A stretch of DNA of 64,000 bases from Photorhabdus caribbeanensis (GTDB lineage Bacteria; Pseudomonadota; Gammaproteobacteria; Enterobacterales; Enterobacteriaceae), in NCBI RefSeq assembly GCF_018448885.1, contig NZ_RCWB01000001.1, forward strand, positions 333,691-397,690, given 5' to 3'. The notes below the pieces were generated by a model. It was not told the origin of the DNA and made no database searches. It saw nothing but the letters and a program-made list of their open reading frames with translations. This document shows, piece after piece, positions 19,447 through 29,672 of this stretch. A program made the translations under genes and the position numbers. Position 1 is the first letter of the stretch, and each line of letters starts with the position of its first letter.

Positions 19447-20016
19447 ATGAGCGAGCAGTTAACGGATCAAATGCTGGTTGAGCGAGTGCAGAAAGGTGAT
19501 CAAAAGGCGTTTAACCTACTGGTAGTCAGATATCAGCATAAAGTGGCGAGTCTTTTATCCCGCTATATTCCGCATGGTGATGTTCCTGACGTTGCTCAGG
19601 AAACATTTATTAAAGCCTATCGGGCATTGGCTTCGTTTCGTGGCGATAGTGCTTTTTATACTTGGTTGTACCGTATCGCAGTAAATACTGCGAAGAATTA
19701 TCTGACCTCTCAAGGGCGCCGTCCGCCGTCCAGTGATTTGGATGCCAGTGACGCAGAAAATTATGAAATTTCGAATGGATTGAAAGAAATTTCGAACCCT
19801 GAGAATTTAATGTTGTCAGAAGAATTGAGGCAGGTGGTTTTCCGTACCATTGAATCTCTTCCCGAAGATTTGCGAATAGCAATAACGCTGAGGGAATTGG
19901 ATGGGTTAAGCTATGAAGAAATAGCTACCATTATGAATTGTCCGGTAGGTACGGTTCGTTCCCGTATCTTCCGTGCAAGGGAAGCCATTGATGATAACAT
20001 TCAACCACTGATTTAA
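19447..20016 (+). CDS. rpoE: Envelope-stress sigma factor RpoE
   Basis: 189 residues (E. coli 191), an ECF sigma factor controlling the response to misfolded outer-membrane proteins. Region 2 (RYQHKVASLLSRYI, DVAQETFIKAYRALASFRGD, FYTWLYRIAVNTAKN) and region 4 (LPEDLRIAITLRELDGLSYE, GTVRSRIFRAREAI) are complete. The first gene of rpoE-rseA-rseB-rseC. Confidence 0.97.
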   Translation: MSEQLTDQMLVERVQKGDQKAFNLLVVRYQHKVASLLSRYIPHGDVPDVAQETFIKAYRALASFRGDSAFYTWLYRIAVNTAKNYLTSQGRRPPSSDLDASDAENYEISNGLKEISNPENLMLSEELRQVVFRTIESLPEDLRIAITLRELDGLSYEEIATIMNCPVGTVRSRIFRAREAIDDNIQPLI

Positions 20017-20055
20017 AATTAAAAATAGTGGAACAATACTGAAGGGTACTTTGGC

Positions 20056-20706
20056 ATGCAAAGAGAAAAACTTTCCGCATTGATGGATGGCGAAACTCTT
20101 GATAGTGAAGTCGTTAGTATTTTGTCTAAAGATTCTGTAATGCAGAAACGCTGGGAAAATTACCACTTGATCCGTGACACATTGCGCGGTGATGTGACAG
20201 AAGTATTGCATCTGGATATTGCTAGTCAGGTTGCATTGGCGCTTGAAAAAGAGCCGGTTCATTCCATTGCTGGGGCTATTCCTGAATCTCAGCCTCAACC
20301 AGAGAGCTGGCAAAAAATGCCGTTCTGGCAGAAGTTGCGCCCTTGGGTGAGTCAAATGGTTCAAGTGAGTGTTGCAGCCTGTGTTTCGCTGGCAGTATTG
20401 GTTGGTGTGCAGCAGTACAACAGTCATAGTGCTGAGGATCTTGAATATCAATCTGATACGCCCGCATTTAATACTTTGCCAATGATGGGATCGGCTTCTC
20501 CGGTGAGTTTGGGAGTGCCTTCCGGTGATGATCTGTTTGGTAATGATCAGCGCATTCAAATGCAGGAGCGTAATAAACGTATTAACATCATGCTGCAACA
20601 ATATGAACTCGATCGCCGTGTGCATTTTAAGCAAAATGACGAACGGGGAATTTCACCACAGGTTGCTATTCCGGTTCCCGGAACGCAATCTTTAGGAACA
20701 CAATAG
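20056..20706 (+). CDS. rseA: Anti-sigma-E factor RseA
   Basis: 216 residues. The cytoplasmic N-terminus MQREKLSALMDGETLDSEVV with WENYHLIRDTLRGD binds sigma-E. One membrane helix (about residues 95-117, MVQVSVAACVSLAVLVGV) is followed by a periplasmic domain that is cleaved by DegS then RseP during stress. It lies 39 bases after rpoE and six bases before rseB. Confidence 0.95.
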   Translation: MQREKLSALMDGETLDSEVVSILSKDSVMQKRWENYHLIRDTLRGDVTEVLHLDIASQVALALEKEPVHSIAGAIPESQPQPESWQKMPFWQKLRPWVSQMVQVSVAACVSLAVLVGVQQYNSHSAEDLEYQSDTPAFNTLPMMGSASPVSLGVPSGDDLFGNDQRIQMQERNKRINIMLQQYELDRRVHFKQNDERGISPQVAIPVPGTQSLGTQ

Positions 20707-20711
20707 CAGTA

Positions 20712-21668
20712 ATGAAACATATTTGGTTTTCCGTTTGTTTGCTGGCAGGTTGCCTGTTTGCTCCTTTACAAGCCTCGGCGCAGTTTAGCAGCGCTGAGGT
20801 TTTGTTACAGGAGATGAGAAATGCTACTCAGTCTCTGACTTACGAGCTTGCTTTTATCAATCTTAACCAACAGGCTATCGTCTCAGTTCGTTATCGCCAC
20901 GCTGTTATAGATGGTATTCCAATTGCTCAGATTATGCAGATGGATGGCTCTCGTCGGGAAGTTGTTCAGCGTGGTAATGAGATCAGTTATTTTGAGCCGG
21001 GATTGGATGCTTTCAGTCTTAGTGGTAATCATATTATTGATTATTTACCCTCCGTCATTTTTGCTGACTTCAATCAGTTGAAAAAGTATTACAATTTTAT
21101 TGATGTTGGTCGTACCCATATCGGTGATAGGCCGTGTAGGGTTGTACGCATCACCTCCAAAGACGAAGTGCGTTATAATTATATTTTACTGATCGACGAA
21201 GAGACGCATTTACCATTACGTATTGATTTACTTGATCGTGATAGTGAGACGCTTGAGCAATTTAGGGTTGTTTCTTCCACCATCGGTGGGGGTATCAATG
21301 ATGCAATGAGTGTGATTACTCGCTTGAATATGCCGCCAATGCTGGTCATTCCACCATCAGAAAAGGTCATATTCAATTGGAAAGTGGGTAAATTACCGGC
21401 TGGTTTCGTTGAGGTTTCGCGTAACCGTCGTAAATTATCAAATAGTGACTCACTTGAATCCATTATGTTCAGTGATGGCCTGTTTAGCTTTTCCGTGAAT
21501 GTGGCTAATGTTAATAAGACCGGTAAGTTGGAATATCCTCTCCGTCGTGGGCCCCGAACGATTTATAGTGCGATACGTGGAGCAAATGAGGTGACAATTA
21601 TTGGTGAGTTACCATTGGCGACTGCCAAGCGTATCGCTGCTGGTATCGCATTTATAGGAGCTAATTGA
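20712..21668 (+). CDS. rseB: Periplasmic regulator RseB
   Basis: 318 residues with a Sec signal peptide ending at about ASA-Q (residue 23/24). RseB binds RseA in the periplasm and shields it from DegS; it senses mislocalised lipopolysaccharide or lipoprotein. The MucB/RseB N-terminal lipid-binding-like domain (LLQEMRNATQSLTYELAFIN) and the C-terminal RseA-binding domain are both present. Its stop overlaps the start of rseC. Confidence 0.95.
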   Translation: MKHIWFSVCLLAGCLFAPLQASAQFSSAEVLLQEMRNATQSLTYELAFINLNQQAIVSVRYRHAVIDGIPIAQIMQMDGSRREVVQRGNEISYFEPGLDAFSLSGNHIIDYLPSVIFADFNQLKKYYNFIDVGRTHIGDRPCRVVRITSKDEVRYNYILLIDEETHLPLRIDLLDRDSETLEQFRVVSSTIGGGINDAMSVITRLNMPPMLVIPPSEKVIFNWKVGKLPAGFVEVSRNRRKLSNSDSLESIMFSDGLFSFSVNVANVNKTGKLEYPLRRGPRTIYSAIRGANEVTIIGELPLATAKRIAAGIAFIGAN

Positions 21669-22132
21669 TGGTCAAAGAGTGGGCAACAGTAATTCGCTGG
21701 CAACAGGGGCGGGCATTATTACGTTATGGTTCCTCTTCTGGTTGTGGCAGTTGTCAGGCGCGAGCGACGTGTGGCTCTTATTTACTCAATAAATTAGGGT
21801 CTGATGGCATACATCAGATTGAACTGGAGATTTTACAACCGTTGCAGCCGGGGCAAAAAGTGGAAGTTGGCATCCCCGAAGGGAGCTTGCTGCGTTCGGC
21901 GTTGCTGGTTTATCTGACTCCGCTTATTGGGTTATTCCTTGGTGGCGCACTTTTTCAGTTATGGATGACCAATCAATTGTGGGTGTTTTGTGGTGGCGTT
22001 TTAGGAGGCGCGTTAGGGTTCTTCTTTGCTCGCAGAATCGCCACTTACTGGGATAATCGGCAGGAATATCAACCTGTCGTTTTGCAAATTGGCTTGCCTC
22101 CTGATGCCATTCACATTCAGCATCGGGAATAA
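21665..22132 (+). CDS. rseC: Sigma-E regulatory membrane protein RseC
   Basis: 155 residues. The N-terminus has the RseC/MucC cysteine cluster (SSGCGSCQARATCGSYLL) and two membrane helices follow (about residues 75-95 and 102-122). RseC is an inner-membrane protein linked to sigma-E control and, in related systems, to SoxR reduction. It starts four bases inside rseB. Confidence 0.94.
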   Translation: MMVKEWATVIRWQQGRALLRYGSSSGCGSCQARATCGSYLLNKLGSDGIHQIELEILQPLQPGQKVEVGIPEGSLLRSALLVYLTPLIGLFLGGALFQLWMTNQLWVFCGGVLGGALGFFFARRIATYWDNRQEYQPVVLQIGLPPDAIHIQHRE

Positions 22133-22324
22133 ATCTATTTTAATCATCCAAAACGTTTAACAACTCATACTTTAAAGCCGCAGGCATGACTAGGTTTTCG
22201 TAGATTTGGCATGTAGAATACAGCCTTTCAGGCCGGTGGCCGACCTAATAAACCGTCGCTTTATGTCCCTCGTGTGTCCATTAGGCGAATGACTCAGAAA
22301 TATCAAGGCAGAAAAATATTTATA

Positions 22325-24121
22325 ATGAAGCAAATACGAAATTTCTCCATTATTGCTCACATTGACCACGGTAAGTCGACGTTATCTGACCGTATTATTC
22401 AAATTTGTGGTGGCTTAACAGATCGTGAAATGGCAGAGCAAGTGCTGGATTCTATGGATCTTGAGCGTGAGCGTGGTATCACCATTAAGGCCCAAAGCGT
22501 CACCTTGGATTACAAGGCGAATGATGGGCAACTTTATCAATTAAACTTTATCGATACGCCGGGGCATGTTGATTTCTCATATGAAGTTTCCCGCTCACTA
22601 GCTGCCTGCGAAGGGGCGTTGCTGGTGGTTGATGCGGGACAGGGAGTGGAAGCTCAGACGCTGGCTAACTGTTATACCGCATTGGATATGGATCTGGCGG
22701 TTGTCCCTGTTCTGAACAAAATCGATTTGCCGGCGGCAGAACCTGAGCGTGTAGCGGAAGAGATCGAAGATATCGTCGGTATTGATGCTACCGACGCCGT
22801 GCGTTGTTCAGCCAAAACGGGGGTCGGCGTACAAGACGTCATTGAGCGCTTGGTTAAAGAGATTCCTGCGCCGGAAGGCGATCCTGATGCGCCATTACAA
22901 GCTCTTATCATTGACTCATGGTTTGATAACTACCTTGGTGTTGTCTCCCTGGTACGGATTAAAAACGGTACCTTGCGTAAGGGTGATAAAATCAAGGTAA
23001 TGAGTACCGGCCAGGTATATAACGCCGATCGTCTTGGCATTTTCACCCCTAAGCGCGTTGATCGCGATGTATTAGATTGTGGCGAAGTGGGCTGGTTAGT
23101 TTGTGCAATTAAAGACATTCTTGGCGCGCCTGTCGGGGATACCTTGACATTGGCCCGTCAGCCTGCGGAAAAACCACTTCCGGGCTTTAAAAAAGTGAAG
23201 CCACAGGTTTATGCAGGGCTATTCCCCGTCAGTTCTGATGACTATGAAGCATTCCGTGATGCACTAGGTAAATTGAGTCTGAATGACGCTTCGCTATTTT
23301 ATGAGCCAGAAAGTTCTTCTGCATTGGGTTTTGGTTTCCGTTGCGGTTTCCTTGGCCTGTTGCATATGGAGATTATTCAAGAACGTCTGGAGCGTGAATA
23401 TGATCTCGACCTTATTACAACGGCGCCGACGGTTGTGTATGAAGTGGAGACAACTAGCCGCGAGGTTCTCTATGTGGATAGCCCCTCTAAACTACCACCG
23501 CTGAATAATATTGAAGAGCTGCGTGAACCAATTGCTGAGTGTCATATGCTGTTGCCTCAGGAGTACTTGGGGAATGTTATTACATTATGTGTTGAGAAAC
23601 GCGGGGTGCAAACCAACATGGTTTACCACGGTAAACAGGTTGCACTGACTTACGAAATACCGATGGCAGAAGTGGTTTTGGACTTCTTCGATCGATTAAA
23701 ATCTACCTCTCGCGGTTATGCTTCGCTGGATTATAATTTCACTCGTTTCCAGTCATCTGATATGGTTCGTGTAGATGTATTGATCAACGGTGAACGAGTT
23801 GATGCATTGGCGTTAATTACTCATCGTGGCAATGCACAGTACCGTGGCCGGGAGCTGGTGGAGAAGATGAAAGAACTTATTCCTCGTCAGCAGTTCGACA
23901 TCGCAATTCAGGCTGCGATTGGTAATCATATTATTGCTCGCTCAACAGTGAAGCAATTGCGTAAAAACGTCTTGGCGAAGTGTTATGGTGGTGACGTCAG
24001 CCGTAAGAAAAAGCTATTGCAGAAACAGAAAGAGGGTAAGAAACGTATGAAACAAGTGGGTAACGTTGAGTTACCACAAGAAGCTTTCTTAGCCATTCTT
24101 CATGTTGGTAAAGACAATTAA
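22325..24121 (+). CDS. lepA: Translation factor LepA (EF4)
   Basis: 598 residues from the ATG at 22325 ([19 protein letters not shown]); a frame open from 22274 adds 17 atypical residues. LepA is a ribosome-associated GTPase affecting translation initiation and elongation. The G domain has [17 protein letters not shown] and NKIDLP, with an EF-G-like body and the LepA-specific C-terminal domain ([20 protein letters not shown]). It is followed by lepB after 20 bases. Confidence 0.97.
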   Translation: MKQIRNFSIIAHIDHGKSTLSDRIIQICGGLTDREMAEQVLDSMDLERERGITIKAQSVTLDYKANDGQLYQLNFIDTPGHVDFSYEVSRSLAACEGALLVVDAGQGVEAQTLANCYTALDMDLAVVPVLNKIDLPAAEPERVAEEIEDIVGIDATDAVRCSAKTGVGVQDVIERLVKEIPAPEGDPDAPLQALIIDSWFDNYLGVVSLVRIKNGTLRKGDKIKVMSTGQVYNADRLGIFTPKRVDRDVLDCGEVGWLVCAIKDILGAPVGDTLTLARQPAEKPLPGFKKVKPQVYAGLFPVSSDDYEAFRDALGKLSLNDASLFYEPESSSALGFGFRCGFLGLLHMEIIQERLEREYDLDLITTAPTVVYEVETTSREVLYVDSPSKLPPLNNIEELREPIAECHMLLPQEYLGNVITLCVEKRGVQTNMVYHGKQVALTYEIPMAEVVLDFFDRLKSTSRGYASLDYNFTRFQSSDMVRVDVLINGERVDALALITHRGNAQYRGRELVEKMKELIPRQQFDIAIQAAIGNHIIARSTVKQLRKNVLAKCYGGDVSRKKKLLQKQKEGKKRMKQVGNVELPQEAFLAILHVGKDN

Positions 24122-24141
24122 TAAGCTTGTAAGGAGTCTAA

Positions 24142-25122
24142 ATGGCTAACACTTTTGCCCTGATCCTAACGTTGGCAACGTTAGTCACCGGCATTATTTG
24201 GTGTATTGATCGTTTCAAATGGGCACCAGCGCGCAAGAAAAAACTTGCCAGATTGCAAGAGTTGACTGAAGGCACAATGGATCAGGAGCATCTGGCTGAG
24301 ACTATTAACAAGCCAACATGGGTGGATACTTGTTCATCTATTTTTCCTGTGTTAGCTGTGGTTCTGATTCTGCGCTCTTTTGTTTATGAGCCTTTTCAGA
24401 TTCCATCGGGTTCCATGATGCCAACTTTATTGATTGGTGATTTCATTCTGGTGGAGAAATATTCATACGGATTGAAAGATCCCATCACTCAAACAACACT
24501 GATTAAGACTGGTGAACCAAAGCGTGGTGATGTTGCCGTATTTAAATACCCGTTGGACCCTAGTTTTGACTACATTAAACGGGTGGTTGGTTTACCGGGC
24601 GATAAAATTATTTATGATCCGGCGAAGAAAGAGCTGCGTATTTTTTCTAATTGCAGCAAGACAGGGAATTGTCAGGAAGAATTACCGGTTTCTTACGGTT
24701 CACTATTCCCAAGTGAATGGACAATGCAACAGTATGGCGTCAATTCCAAGGGTGAAAGTTTGAGGAAGGTAGGTGTTTTCCAAATCCCGGTTGAAGAAAC
24801 GCTGCCGCCTTACAGTATGCGGCAGGGTGAACGAATTGAGAATCTGGATGCGGTAACTCACCATATTTTGGAGATTCCAGGTGTACTATCGGTACCTAAT
24901 TTCCGTCAGCCTGGCTTGCCAGAGGGAATGTGGATCGTACCCGAAGGCCACTATTTTATGATGGGTGATAACCGTGATAATAGCGCTGATAGCCGTGTAT
25001 GGGGCTTTGTCCCGGAGAAGAATTTGGTGGGTCGCGCTTCCGCCATCTGGATGAGTTTTGAAAAACAGGAAGGAGAATGGCCTACCGGAGTTCGCTTCAG
25101 CCGTATTGGTGGAATTAATTAA
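24142..25122 (+). CDS. lepB: Signal peptidase I
   Basis: 326 residues. Two N-terminal membrane helices (about 4-21 and 64-79) precede the periplasmic catalytic domain. The Ser-Lys dyad is Ser91 in IPSGSMMPTL and Lys146 in YIKRVVGLPGD; the GDNRDNSADSR box is near the C-terminus. It removes signal peptides from exported proteins. ATG follows AAGGAGT. It is co-transcribed with lepA. Confidence 0.97.
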   Translation: MANTFALILTLATLVTGIIWCIDRFKWAPARKKKLARLQELTEGTMDQEHLAETINKPTWVDTCSSIFPVLAVVLILRSFVYEPFQIPSGSMMPTLLIGDFILVEKYSYGLKDPITQTTLIKTGEPKRGDVAVFKYPLDPSFDYIKRVVGLPGDKIIYDPAKKELRIFSNCSKTGNCQEELPVSYGSLFPSEWTMQQYGVNSKGESLRKVGVFQIPVEETLPPYSMRQGERIENLDAVTHHILEIPGVLSVPNFRQPGLPEGMWIVPEGHYFMMGDNRDNSADSRVWGFVPEKNLVGRASAIWMSFEKQEGEWPTGVRFSRIGGIN

Positions 25123-25182
25123 TATTTTTATATTAGCGAAGCATTAATTTTACTCGCAGTGTAGAATGTCCTTTCAAACTTA

Positions 25183-25266
25183 ATAACTGGCTCCTGTAAG
25201 GAGCCAGTGCAAACGCAACAGTTTTGTCAGGGGTTCCTGTAACAGGTCTGTTGCGTGTGCGTTTTT
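25183..25266 (+). ncRNA. Structured rnc leader, candidate RNase III autoregulatory hairpins
   Basis: Two hairpins lie between lepB and rnc. The first pairs ACTGGCTCC with GGAGCCAGT (about 25185-25207). The second pairs ACGCAACAG with CTGTTGCGT (25214-25262) with an inner CCTGTAACAGG stem. E. coli RNase III cleaves a hairpin in its own 5' UTR to lower rnc-era-recO mRNA stability; this structure is in the same place. The T-run following the second stem may give partial termination. Confidence 0.5.
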
Positions 25267-25298
25267 ATTTGACGAATTCTGACCGATATTGGTAGCAC

Positions 25299-25979
25299 AT
25301 GAATCCCATCGTAATTAACAGATTGCAGCGTAAGCTGGGGTACACTTTTGATCAGCATGATCTGCTGATACAAGCGTTAACTCATCGTAGTGCCAGCAGT
25401 AAACATAATGAGCGGCTGGAATTTCTTGGTGACTCAATCCTGAGTTTTGTTATTGCCAATGCGTTGTATCATCGTTTTCCTCGTGTTGATGAGGGGGATA
25501 TGAGCCGTATGCGTGCCACATTGGTGCGTGGTAATACACTGGCTGAATTAGCAAGGGAATTTGAATTGGGTGAATGCCTGCGTTTGGGGCCTGGGGAATT
25601 GAAAAGCGGTGGCTACCGTCGTGAATCAATACTGGCTGACACCGTTGAAGCATTGATTGGTGCGATTTTCCTTGATAGCGATATCCAGACTATTGAAAGA
25701 ATTATCCTGAGATGGTACGAAACTCGCTTGAATGAAATCAGCCCTGGCGACAAACAGAAAGATCCAAAAACTCGTTTACAGGAATATTTGCAAGGGCATC
25801 ATCTGCCTCTGCCATCGTATCTGGTTGTTATGGTTCGTGGTGAAGCTCACGACCAAGAATTTACTATTCACTGTCAAGTGAGTGGTATCGAACTGCCGGT
25901 TAAAGGAACAGGCTCTAGCCGTCGCAAAGCGGAACAGGCAGCGGCTGAGCAAGCATTAAAACAACTGGAGCTTGAATGA
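25299..25979 (+). CDS. rnc: Ribonuclease III
   Basis: 226 residues. The endonuclease signature [11 protein letters not shown] contains the catalytic acidic residues near 38-45, with the second acidic pair at about 114-117 ([14 protein letters not shown]). A C-terminal double-stranded RNA-binding domain ([11 protein letters not shown]... [15 protein letters not shown]) completes it. It processes rRNA precursors and many mRNAs. The stop overlaps the era start by four bases. Confidence 0.97.
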   Translation: MNPIVINRLQRKLGYTFDQHDLLIQALTHRSASSKHNERLEFLGDSILSFVIANALYHRFPRVDEGDMSRMRATLVRGNTLAELAREFELGECLRLGPGELKSGGYRRESILADTVEALIGAIFLDSDIQTIERIILRWYETRLNEISPGDKQKDPKTRLQEYLQGHHLPLPSYLVVMVRGEAHDQEFTIHCQVSGIELPVKGTGSSRRKAEQAAAEQALKQLELE

Positions 25980-26884
25980 GCGAACAAGAAACCTATTGCG
26001 GATTTGTTGCAATAGTTGGGCGGCCTAATGTGGGGAAATCCACACTGCTAAATCAGCTTTTAGGCCAGAAAGTGTCTATCACTTCCCGTAAACCGCAAAC
26101 GACCCGTCACCGTATTATGGGTATCCATACTGAAGGTGCTTATCAGACTATTTATGTGGATACGCCTGGGTTACATATTGAAGAAAAACGGGCGATTAAC
26201 CGGCTGATGAACCGTGCCGCCAGCAGTTCTATCGGTGATGTGGAGTTGGTTATTTTTGTTGTCGAAGGGACTCATTGGACCCCGGATGACGAGATGGTAC
26301 TGAACAAACTGCGTAATCTGCGGTGTCCGGTTTTACTGGCTATCAATAAAGTGGATAACGTGACCGATAAAACCAGCTTGTTGCCACATATTGGTTTTCT
26401 CAGTAAACAGATGAGTTTTCTTGATGTTGTCCCAATGAGCGCTGAAAAAGGCATGAATGTTGATACGATTGCCAAAATTGTGCGCGGATATATACCGAAA
26501 GCGACTCACCATTTCCCGGAAGATTATATTACTGACCGTTCTCAGCGGTTTATGGCTTCTGAAATCATTCGAGAAAAGCTTATGCGTTTTCTTGGTGACG
26601 AATTGCCATATTCTGTCACGGTTGAAATTGAGCAGTTCGTGGCGAATGAGCGCGGTGGTTACAATATCCACGGTTTGATTCTGGTTGAGCGTGAAGGCCA
26701 GAAGAAAATGGTTATTGGTAATAAAGGCAGTAAAATCAAGACTATTGGTATTGAAGCCCGTCAGGATATGGAAAGGCTGTTTGATGTCAAAATCCACTTA
26801 GAACTGTGGGTTAAAGTTAAAGCGGGTTGGGCTGATGATGAGCGAGCATTACGTAGCTTGGGTTACGTCGATGATTTGAAATAA
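25976..26884 (+). CDS. era: GTPase Era
   Basis: 302 residues. G1 GRPNVGKS at 15-22, DTPG, NKVD and a C-terminal KH domain ([20 protein letters not shown]) that binds the 3' end of 16S rRNA during 30S maturation. Coupled translationally to rnc through an ATGA overlap; recO follows after ten bases. Confidence 0.97.
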   Translation: MSEQETYCGFVAIVGRPNVGKSTLLNQLLGQKVSITSRKPQTTRHRIMGIHTEGAYQTIYVDTPGLHIEEKRAINRLMNRAASSSIGDVELVIFVVEGTHWTPDDEMVLNKLRNLRCPVLLAINKVDNVTDKTSLLPHIGFLSKQMSFLDVVPMSAEKGMNVDTIAKIVRGYIPKATHHFPEDYITDRSQRFMASEIIREKLMRFLGDELPYSVTVEIEQFVANERGGYNIHGLILVEREGQKKMVIGNKGSKIKTIGIEARQDMERLFDVKIHLELWVKVKAGWADDERALRSLGYVDDLK

Positions 26885-26894
26885 GGCATCCCCT

Positions 26895-27620
26895 GTGGAC
26901 GGTTGGCAACGTGTTTTTGTTCTTCATGGGCGACCTTACAGTGAAACTAGTTTGTTACTGGATCTGTTCACTGAAAATGAAGGGCGGATTAGCGTGTTGG
27001 CAAAAGGTGCGCGTAGCCGTCGTTCCAACTTGAAAGGCTGCTTGCAGCCATTTACCCCATTGCTGGTGCGTTGGAGTGGGCGGGGGGCAATTAAAACGCT
27101 GCGTGATGCAGATCCTATCTCTCTGGCCCTTCCTCTTACCGGCAGTGTGTTGTACAGCGGTTTATATATCAATGAATTGTTGTCAAGAGTGCTTGAACAG
27201 GGAACGGCTTATCCTGCCTTATTCTTTGATTATCTCCAATGTTTGCAGGTTCTTGCTGCCAGTGAATATACACCGGAATATGCATTGCGTCGGTTTGAAC
27301 TAGCGTTGCTGGCAAATCTTGGTTATGGCGTTGATTATCTGCATTGTGCGGGAAGTGGTGAACCTGTCGCTGACACGATGACCTACCGTTATAGAGAAGA
27401 AAAAGGATTTATCGCTAGCTTGGTTGTTGATCATTACAGCTTTACCGGGCGCGAATTAAAATCACTGGCGACTCGTGAATTCCCTGATTCTGCGACATTA
27501 AAGGCAGCAAAGCGTTTCACACGTATTGCATTGAAACCTTATCTCGGTGGCAAACCTTTAAAAAGTCGTGAATTATTTCGGCAGTTTGTACGTCAGAAGC
27601 CTGAACAGAAAGAAAACTAA
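26895..27620 (+). CDS. recO: Recombination mediator RecO
   Basis: 241 residues from a GTG. RecO works with RecR to load RecA on SSB-coated DNA in gap repair. The N-terminal OB fold is [20 protein letters not shown] with [11 protein letters not shown]; the all-helical C-terminal half follows. Third gene of rnc-era-recO. Confidence 0.95.
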   Translation: MDGWQRVFVLHGRPYSETSLLLDLFTENEGRISVLAKGARSRRSNLKGCLQPFTPLLVRWSGRGAIKTLRDADPISLALPLTGSVLYSGLYINELLSRVLEQGTAYPALFFDYLQCLQVLAASEYTPEYALRRFELALLANLGYGVDYLHCAGSGEPVADTMTYRYREEKGFIASLVVDHYSFTGRELKSLATREFPDSATLKAAKRFTRIALKPYLGGKPLKSRELFRQFVRQKPEQKEN

Positions 27621-27689
27621 TGAATTTGTTTCTCTTCAAGATGGAAAGTGTAAACTTGTCATATTCTAATATGACTACAGGAGATAAAT

Positions 27690-28421
27690 GTGGCTGAAGT
27701 ATTATTAGGCGTTAATATCGATCACATTGCGACGGTACGCAATGCTCGCGGCACCAATTATCCTGATCCGGTTCAAGCGGCTTTTGTTGCGGAACAGGCG
27801 GGAGCCGATGGCATTACCATTCATTTACGTGAAGATCGCCGTCATATTACCGATCGGGATGTAGAACTGTTGAAGAAAACCATCCAGACTCGGATGAATC
27901 TTGAAATGGCCGTGACAGATGAAATGGTGGATATTGCCTGTCGTATTAAACCTGAATTTTGCTGTTTGGTGCCTGAAAAACGGCAGGAAGTGACAACAGA
28001 AGGGGGCTTAGATGTTATTGGTCAGAAAGATAAGGTTGCTGCGGCGGTTAAGCGTCTATCTGATGCGGGTATTCTTGTCTCGTTATTTATTGATGCGGAA
28101 CATCGACAAATTGATGCGGCTAGTGAAGTTGGCGCACCTTTCATTGAAATTCATACTGGTGCTTATGCCGATGCAGAAAATGAAGTAGAACAGGAAAAAG
28201 AGTTTCATCGTATTAAAGAAGCCGCGACTTATGCAGCGAATAAAGGTCTAACGGTTAATGCGGGTCATGGGCTGACATATCATAATGTACAACGTATTGC
28301 TGCTCTGCCGGAAATTTATGAGTTGAATATTGGTCATGCCATTATTGGACGTGCGGTATTCAGTGGTTTGACCGCTGCGGTGGCGGATATGAAAGACCAA
28401 ATGCGGAAAGCTCGCCGTTAA
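27690..28421 (+). CDS. pdxJ: Pyridoxine 5'-phosphate synthase
   Basis: 243 residues from a GTG preceded by AGGAGA. PdxJ condenses 1-deoxyxylulose phosphate with 3-amino-2-oxopropyl phosphate to make pyridoxine phosphate. The TIM-barrel segments [29 protein letters not shown] and [11 protein letters not shown] are all present. Its stop overlaps the acpS start by one base. Confidence 0.97.
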   Translation: MAEVLLGVNIDHIATVRNARGTNYPDPVQAAFVAEQAGADGITIHLREDRRHITDRDVELLKKTIQTRMNLEMAVTDEMVDIACRIKPEFCCLVPEKRQEVTTEGGLDVIGQKDKVAAAVKRLSDAGILVSLFIDAEHRQIDAASEVGAPFIEIHTGAYADAENEVEQEKEFHRIKEAATYAANKGLTVNAGHGLTYHNVQRIAALPEIYELNIGHAIIGRAVFSGLTAAVADMKDQMRKARR

Positions 28422-28801
28422 TGGCTATTATTGGGTTAGGTACAGATATTGTTGAAATTGCCCGTATTGAAGGGGTTGTCGAGCGCTCAGGCGAGCGCTT
28501 GGCAAAACGCATTCTCAGTGAATTAGAATGGGAACAATATCAGCAACATGAAAAACCGGTTCGTTTTTTGGCTAAGCGTTTTGCGGTAAAAGAAGCCGCA
28601 GCAAAGGCACTGGGAACGGGTATCCGTAATGGGCTGGCATTTAACCAGTTTGAAGTGGTCAATGATGCACTGGGAAAACCGATTTTGCGGCTCTATGGTG
28701 CGGCGGCGGCGTTGGCTCAGCAATTGGGGGCGACCTCTTTGCATGTGACATTGGCTGATGAGCGCCGCTATGCCTGTGCGACCGTTATCCTTGAGCGTTG
28801 A
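28421..28801 (+). CDS. acpS: Holo-[acyl-carrier-protein] synthase
   Basis: 126 residues. AcpS transfers phosphopantetheine from CoA to acyl carrier protein. The Mg-binding motifs [12 protein letters not shown] (Asp9) and [15 protein letters not shown] are typical. Last gene of the pdxJ-acpS pair; it ends two bases before the convergent yfhL. Confidence 0.96.
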   Translation: MAIIGLGTDIVEIARIEGVVERSGERLAKRILSELEWEQYQQHEKPVRFLAKRFAVKEAAAKALGTGIRNGLAFNQFEVVNDALGKPILRLYGAAAALAQQLGATSLHVTLADERRYACATVILER

Positions 28802-28803
28802 TT

Positions 28804-29064
28804 TCAGATTTTATCTGCATGATGCAATAGCACAAATTTATCCCACAGTTGCTCTTCTGTTTCTTGTCGGTCTGGATCGATGATAATGGTATTATTTATC
28901 GGACAGACTGATTGACAAGTTGGAGCATCATAATGACCGATGCATTCGGTGCAACGGTCAGCATCAATCTCATAAATTTCATCTCCCATCGATATCGCCT
29001 GATTGGGACATTCGGGTTCACACATATCACAATTGATACAGCTTTTTTTGATTAATAACGACAT
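28804..29064 (-). CDS. yfhL: YfhL-type 2[4Fe-4S] ferredoxin
   Basis: 86 residues. Two cysteine clusters: CINCDMCEPECPNQAI (Cys 9, 12, 15, 19) and CTECIGHYDAPTCQSVCP, the latter with the long insertion between cysteines characteristic of the Alvin/YfhL ferredoxins. It transfers electrons to enzymes not defined here. It is the last core gene before the tail-fibre array. Confidence 0.95.
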   Translation of the reverse strand: MSLLIKKSCINCDMCEPECPNQAISMGDEIYEIDADRCTECIGHYDAPTCQSVCPINNTIIIDPDRQETEEQLWDKFVLLHHADKI

Positions 29065-29180
29065 TTCAATAGATTAACTTATTTTTCATTTTATATTTTT
29101 TTCATTCTCTTGAGGAAGAGCAACTCGAATAATAACAAAATATTTATGGCTGTTGTAGTATTAGTAATAACAAAATAATT

Positions 29181-29215
29181 AAGACCGGGTTCTATCTGAA
29201 TCCCGGTCTTTTTGT
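29181..29215 (-). terminator. Terminator of fibre cassette A
   Basis: GACCGGG and CCCGGTC pair around a ten-base loop right after the tfa stop codon; flanking A and T runs suit either strand. Near-identical hairpins end cassettes B, C and D. Confidence 0.7.
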
Positions 29216-29218
29216 TAA

Positions 29219-29653
29219 TTACGACAATGGCGGAGTTGGCCAGTCAATTTCTGGGGCTTTTGACGTATCAACTCGGTTAAGCATAACTCGGTATTTTTTC
29301 CATTCTTTGAGTAATAGCATCTCTCCGTCTGTTGCGATATCAAGTTCTTCCGCATCAGAAAGTGGGGTTATTTTTTCATTCGCGTGAGATATAAATTGCG
29401 TTCTTTGGCTTTCCGCTATGGATATCAATTCCTCTTTTGTTGGTGGTGGAATATCTTCCCAACAAGGAAGACCATCTTCGCCAGAGGAAAGTATTTTTCC
29501 TATGGGAGGTATTCCCGAAAATTCATTGAATATATCATCAGTTACAGATATAGAATCGTTTGGCCATGAGCCTGCTTCAATGTAATCCTGCTGTAATGAT
29601 AGCGGATAAAATGCTTTATTTAATGCGCTAAATACATAGTTTTTATCGTTCAT
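29219..29653 (-). CDS. Tail fibre assembly protein (Tfa), cassette A
   Basis: 144 residues, with the Caudo_TAP/Tfa C-terminal signature KEWKKYRVMLNRVDTSKAPEI followed by DWPTPP. Tfa chaperones help fold or trimerise phage fibre tips and may stay bound at the tip. It starts 20 bases after the cassette A fibre. The copies in cassettes C and D are nearly the same protein (shared DIFNEFSGIPPIGKILS and GLPCWEDIPPPTKEELIS), so this chaperone is almost constant while the fibre tips vary. Confidence 0.88.
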   Translation of the reverse strand: MNDKNYVFSALNKAFYPLSLQQDYIEAGSWPNDSISVTDDIFNEFSGIPPIGKILSSGEDGLPCWEDIPPPTKEELISIAESQRTQFISHANEKITPLSDAEELDIATDGEMLLLKEWKKYRVMLNRVDTSKAPEIDWPTPPLS

Positions 29654-29672
29654 AATTTTCTGCCAGTTTTAA

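Noticed and set aside
19906..20634. 242-codon minus-strand frame over rseA
   Set aside because: Antisense to rpoE/rseA, histidine- and isoleucine-rich shadow composition, and no promoter or family similarity.
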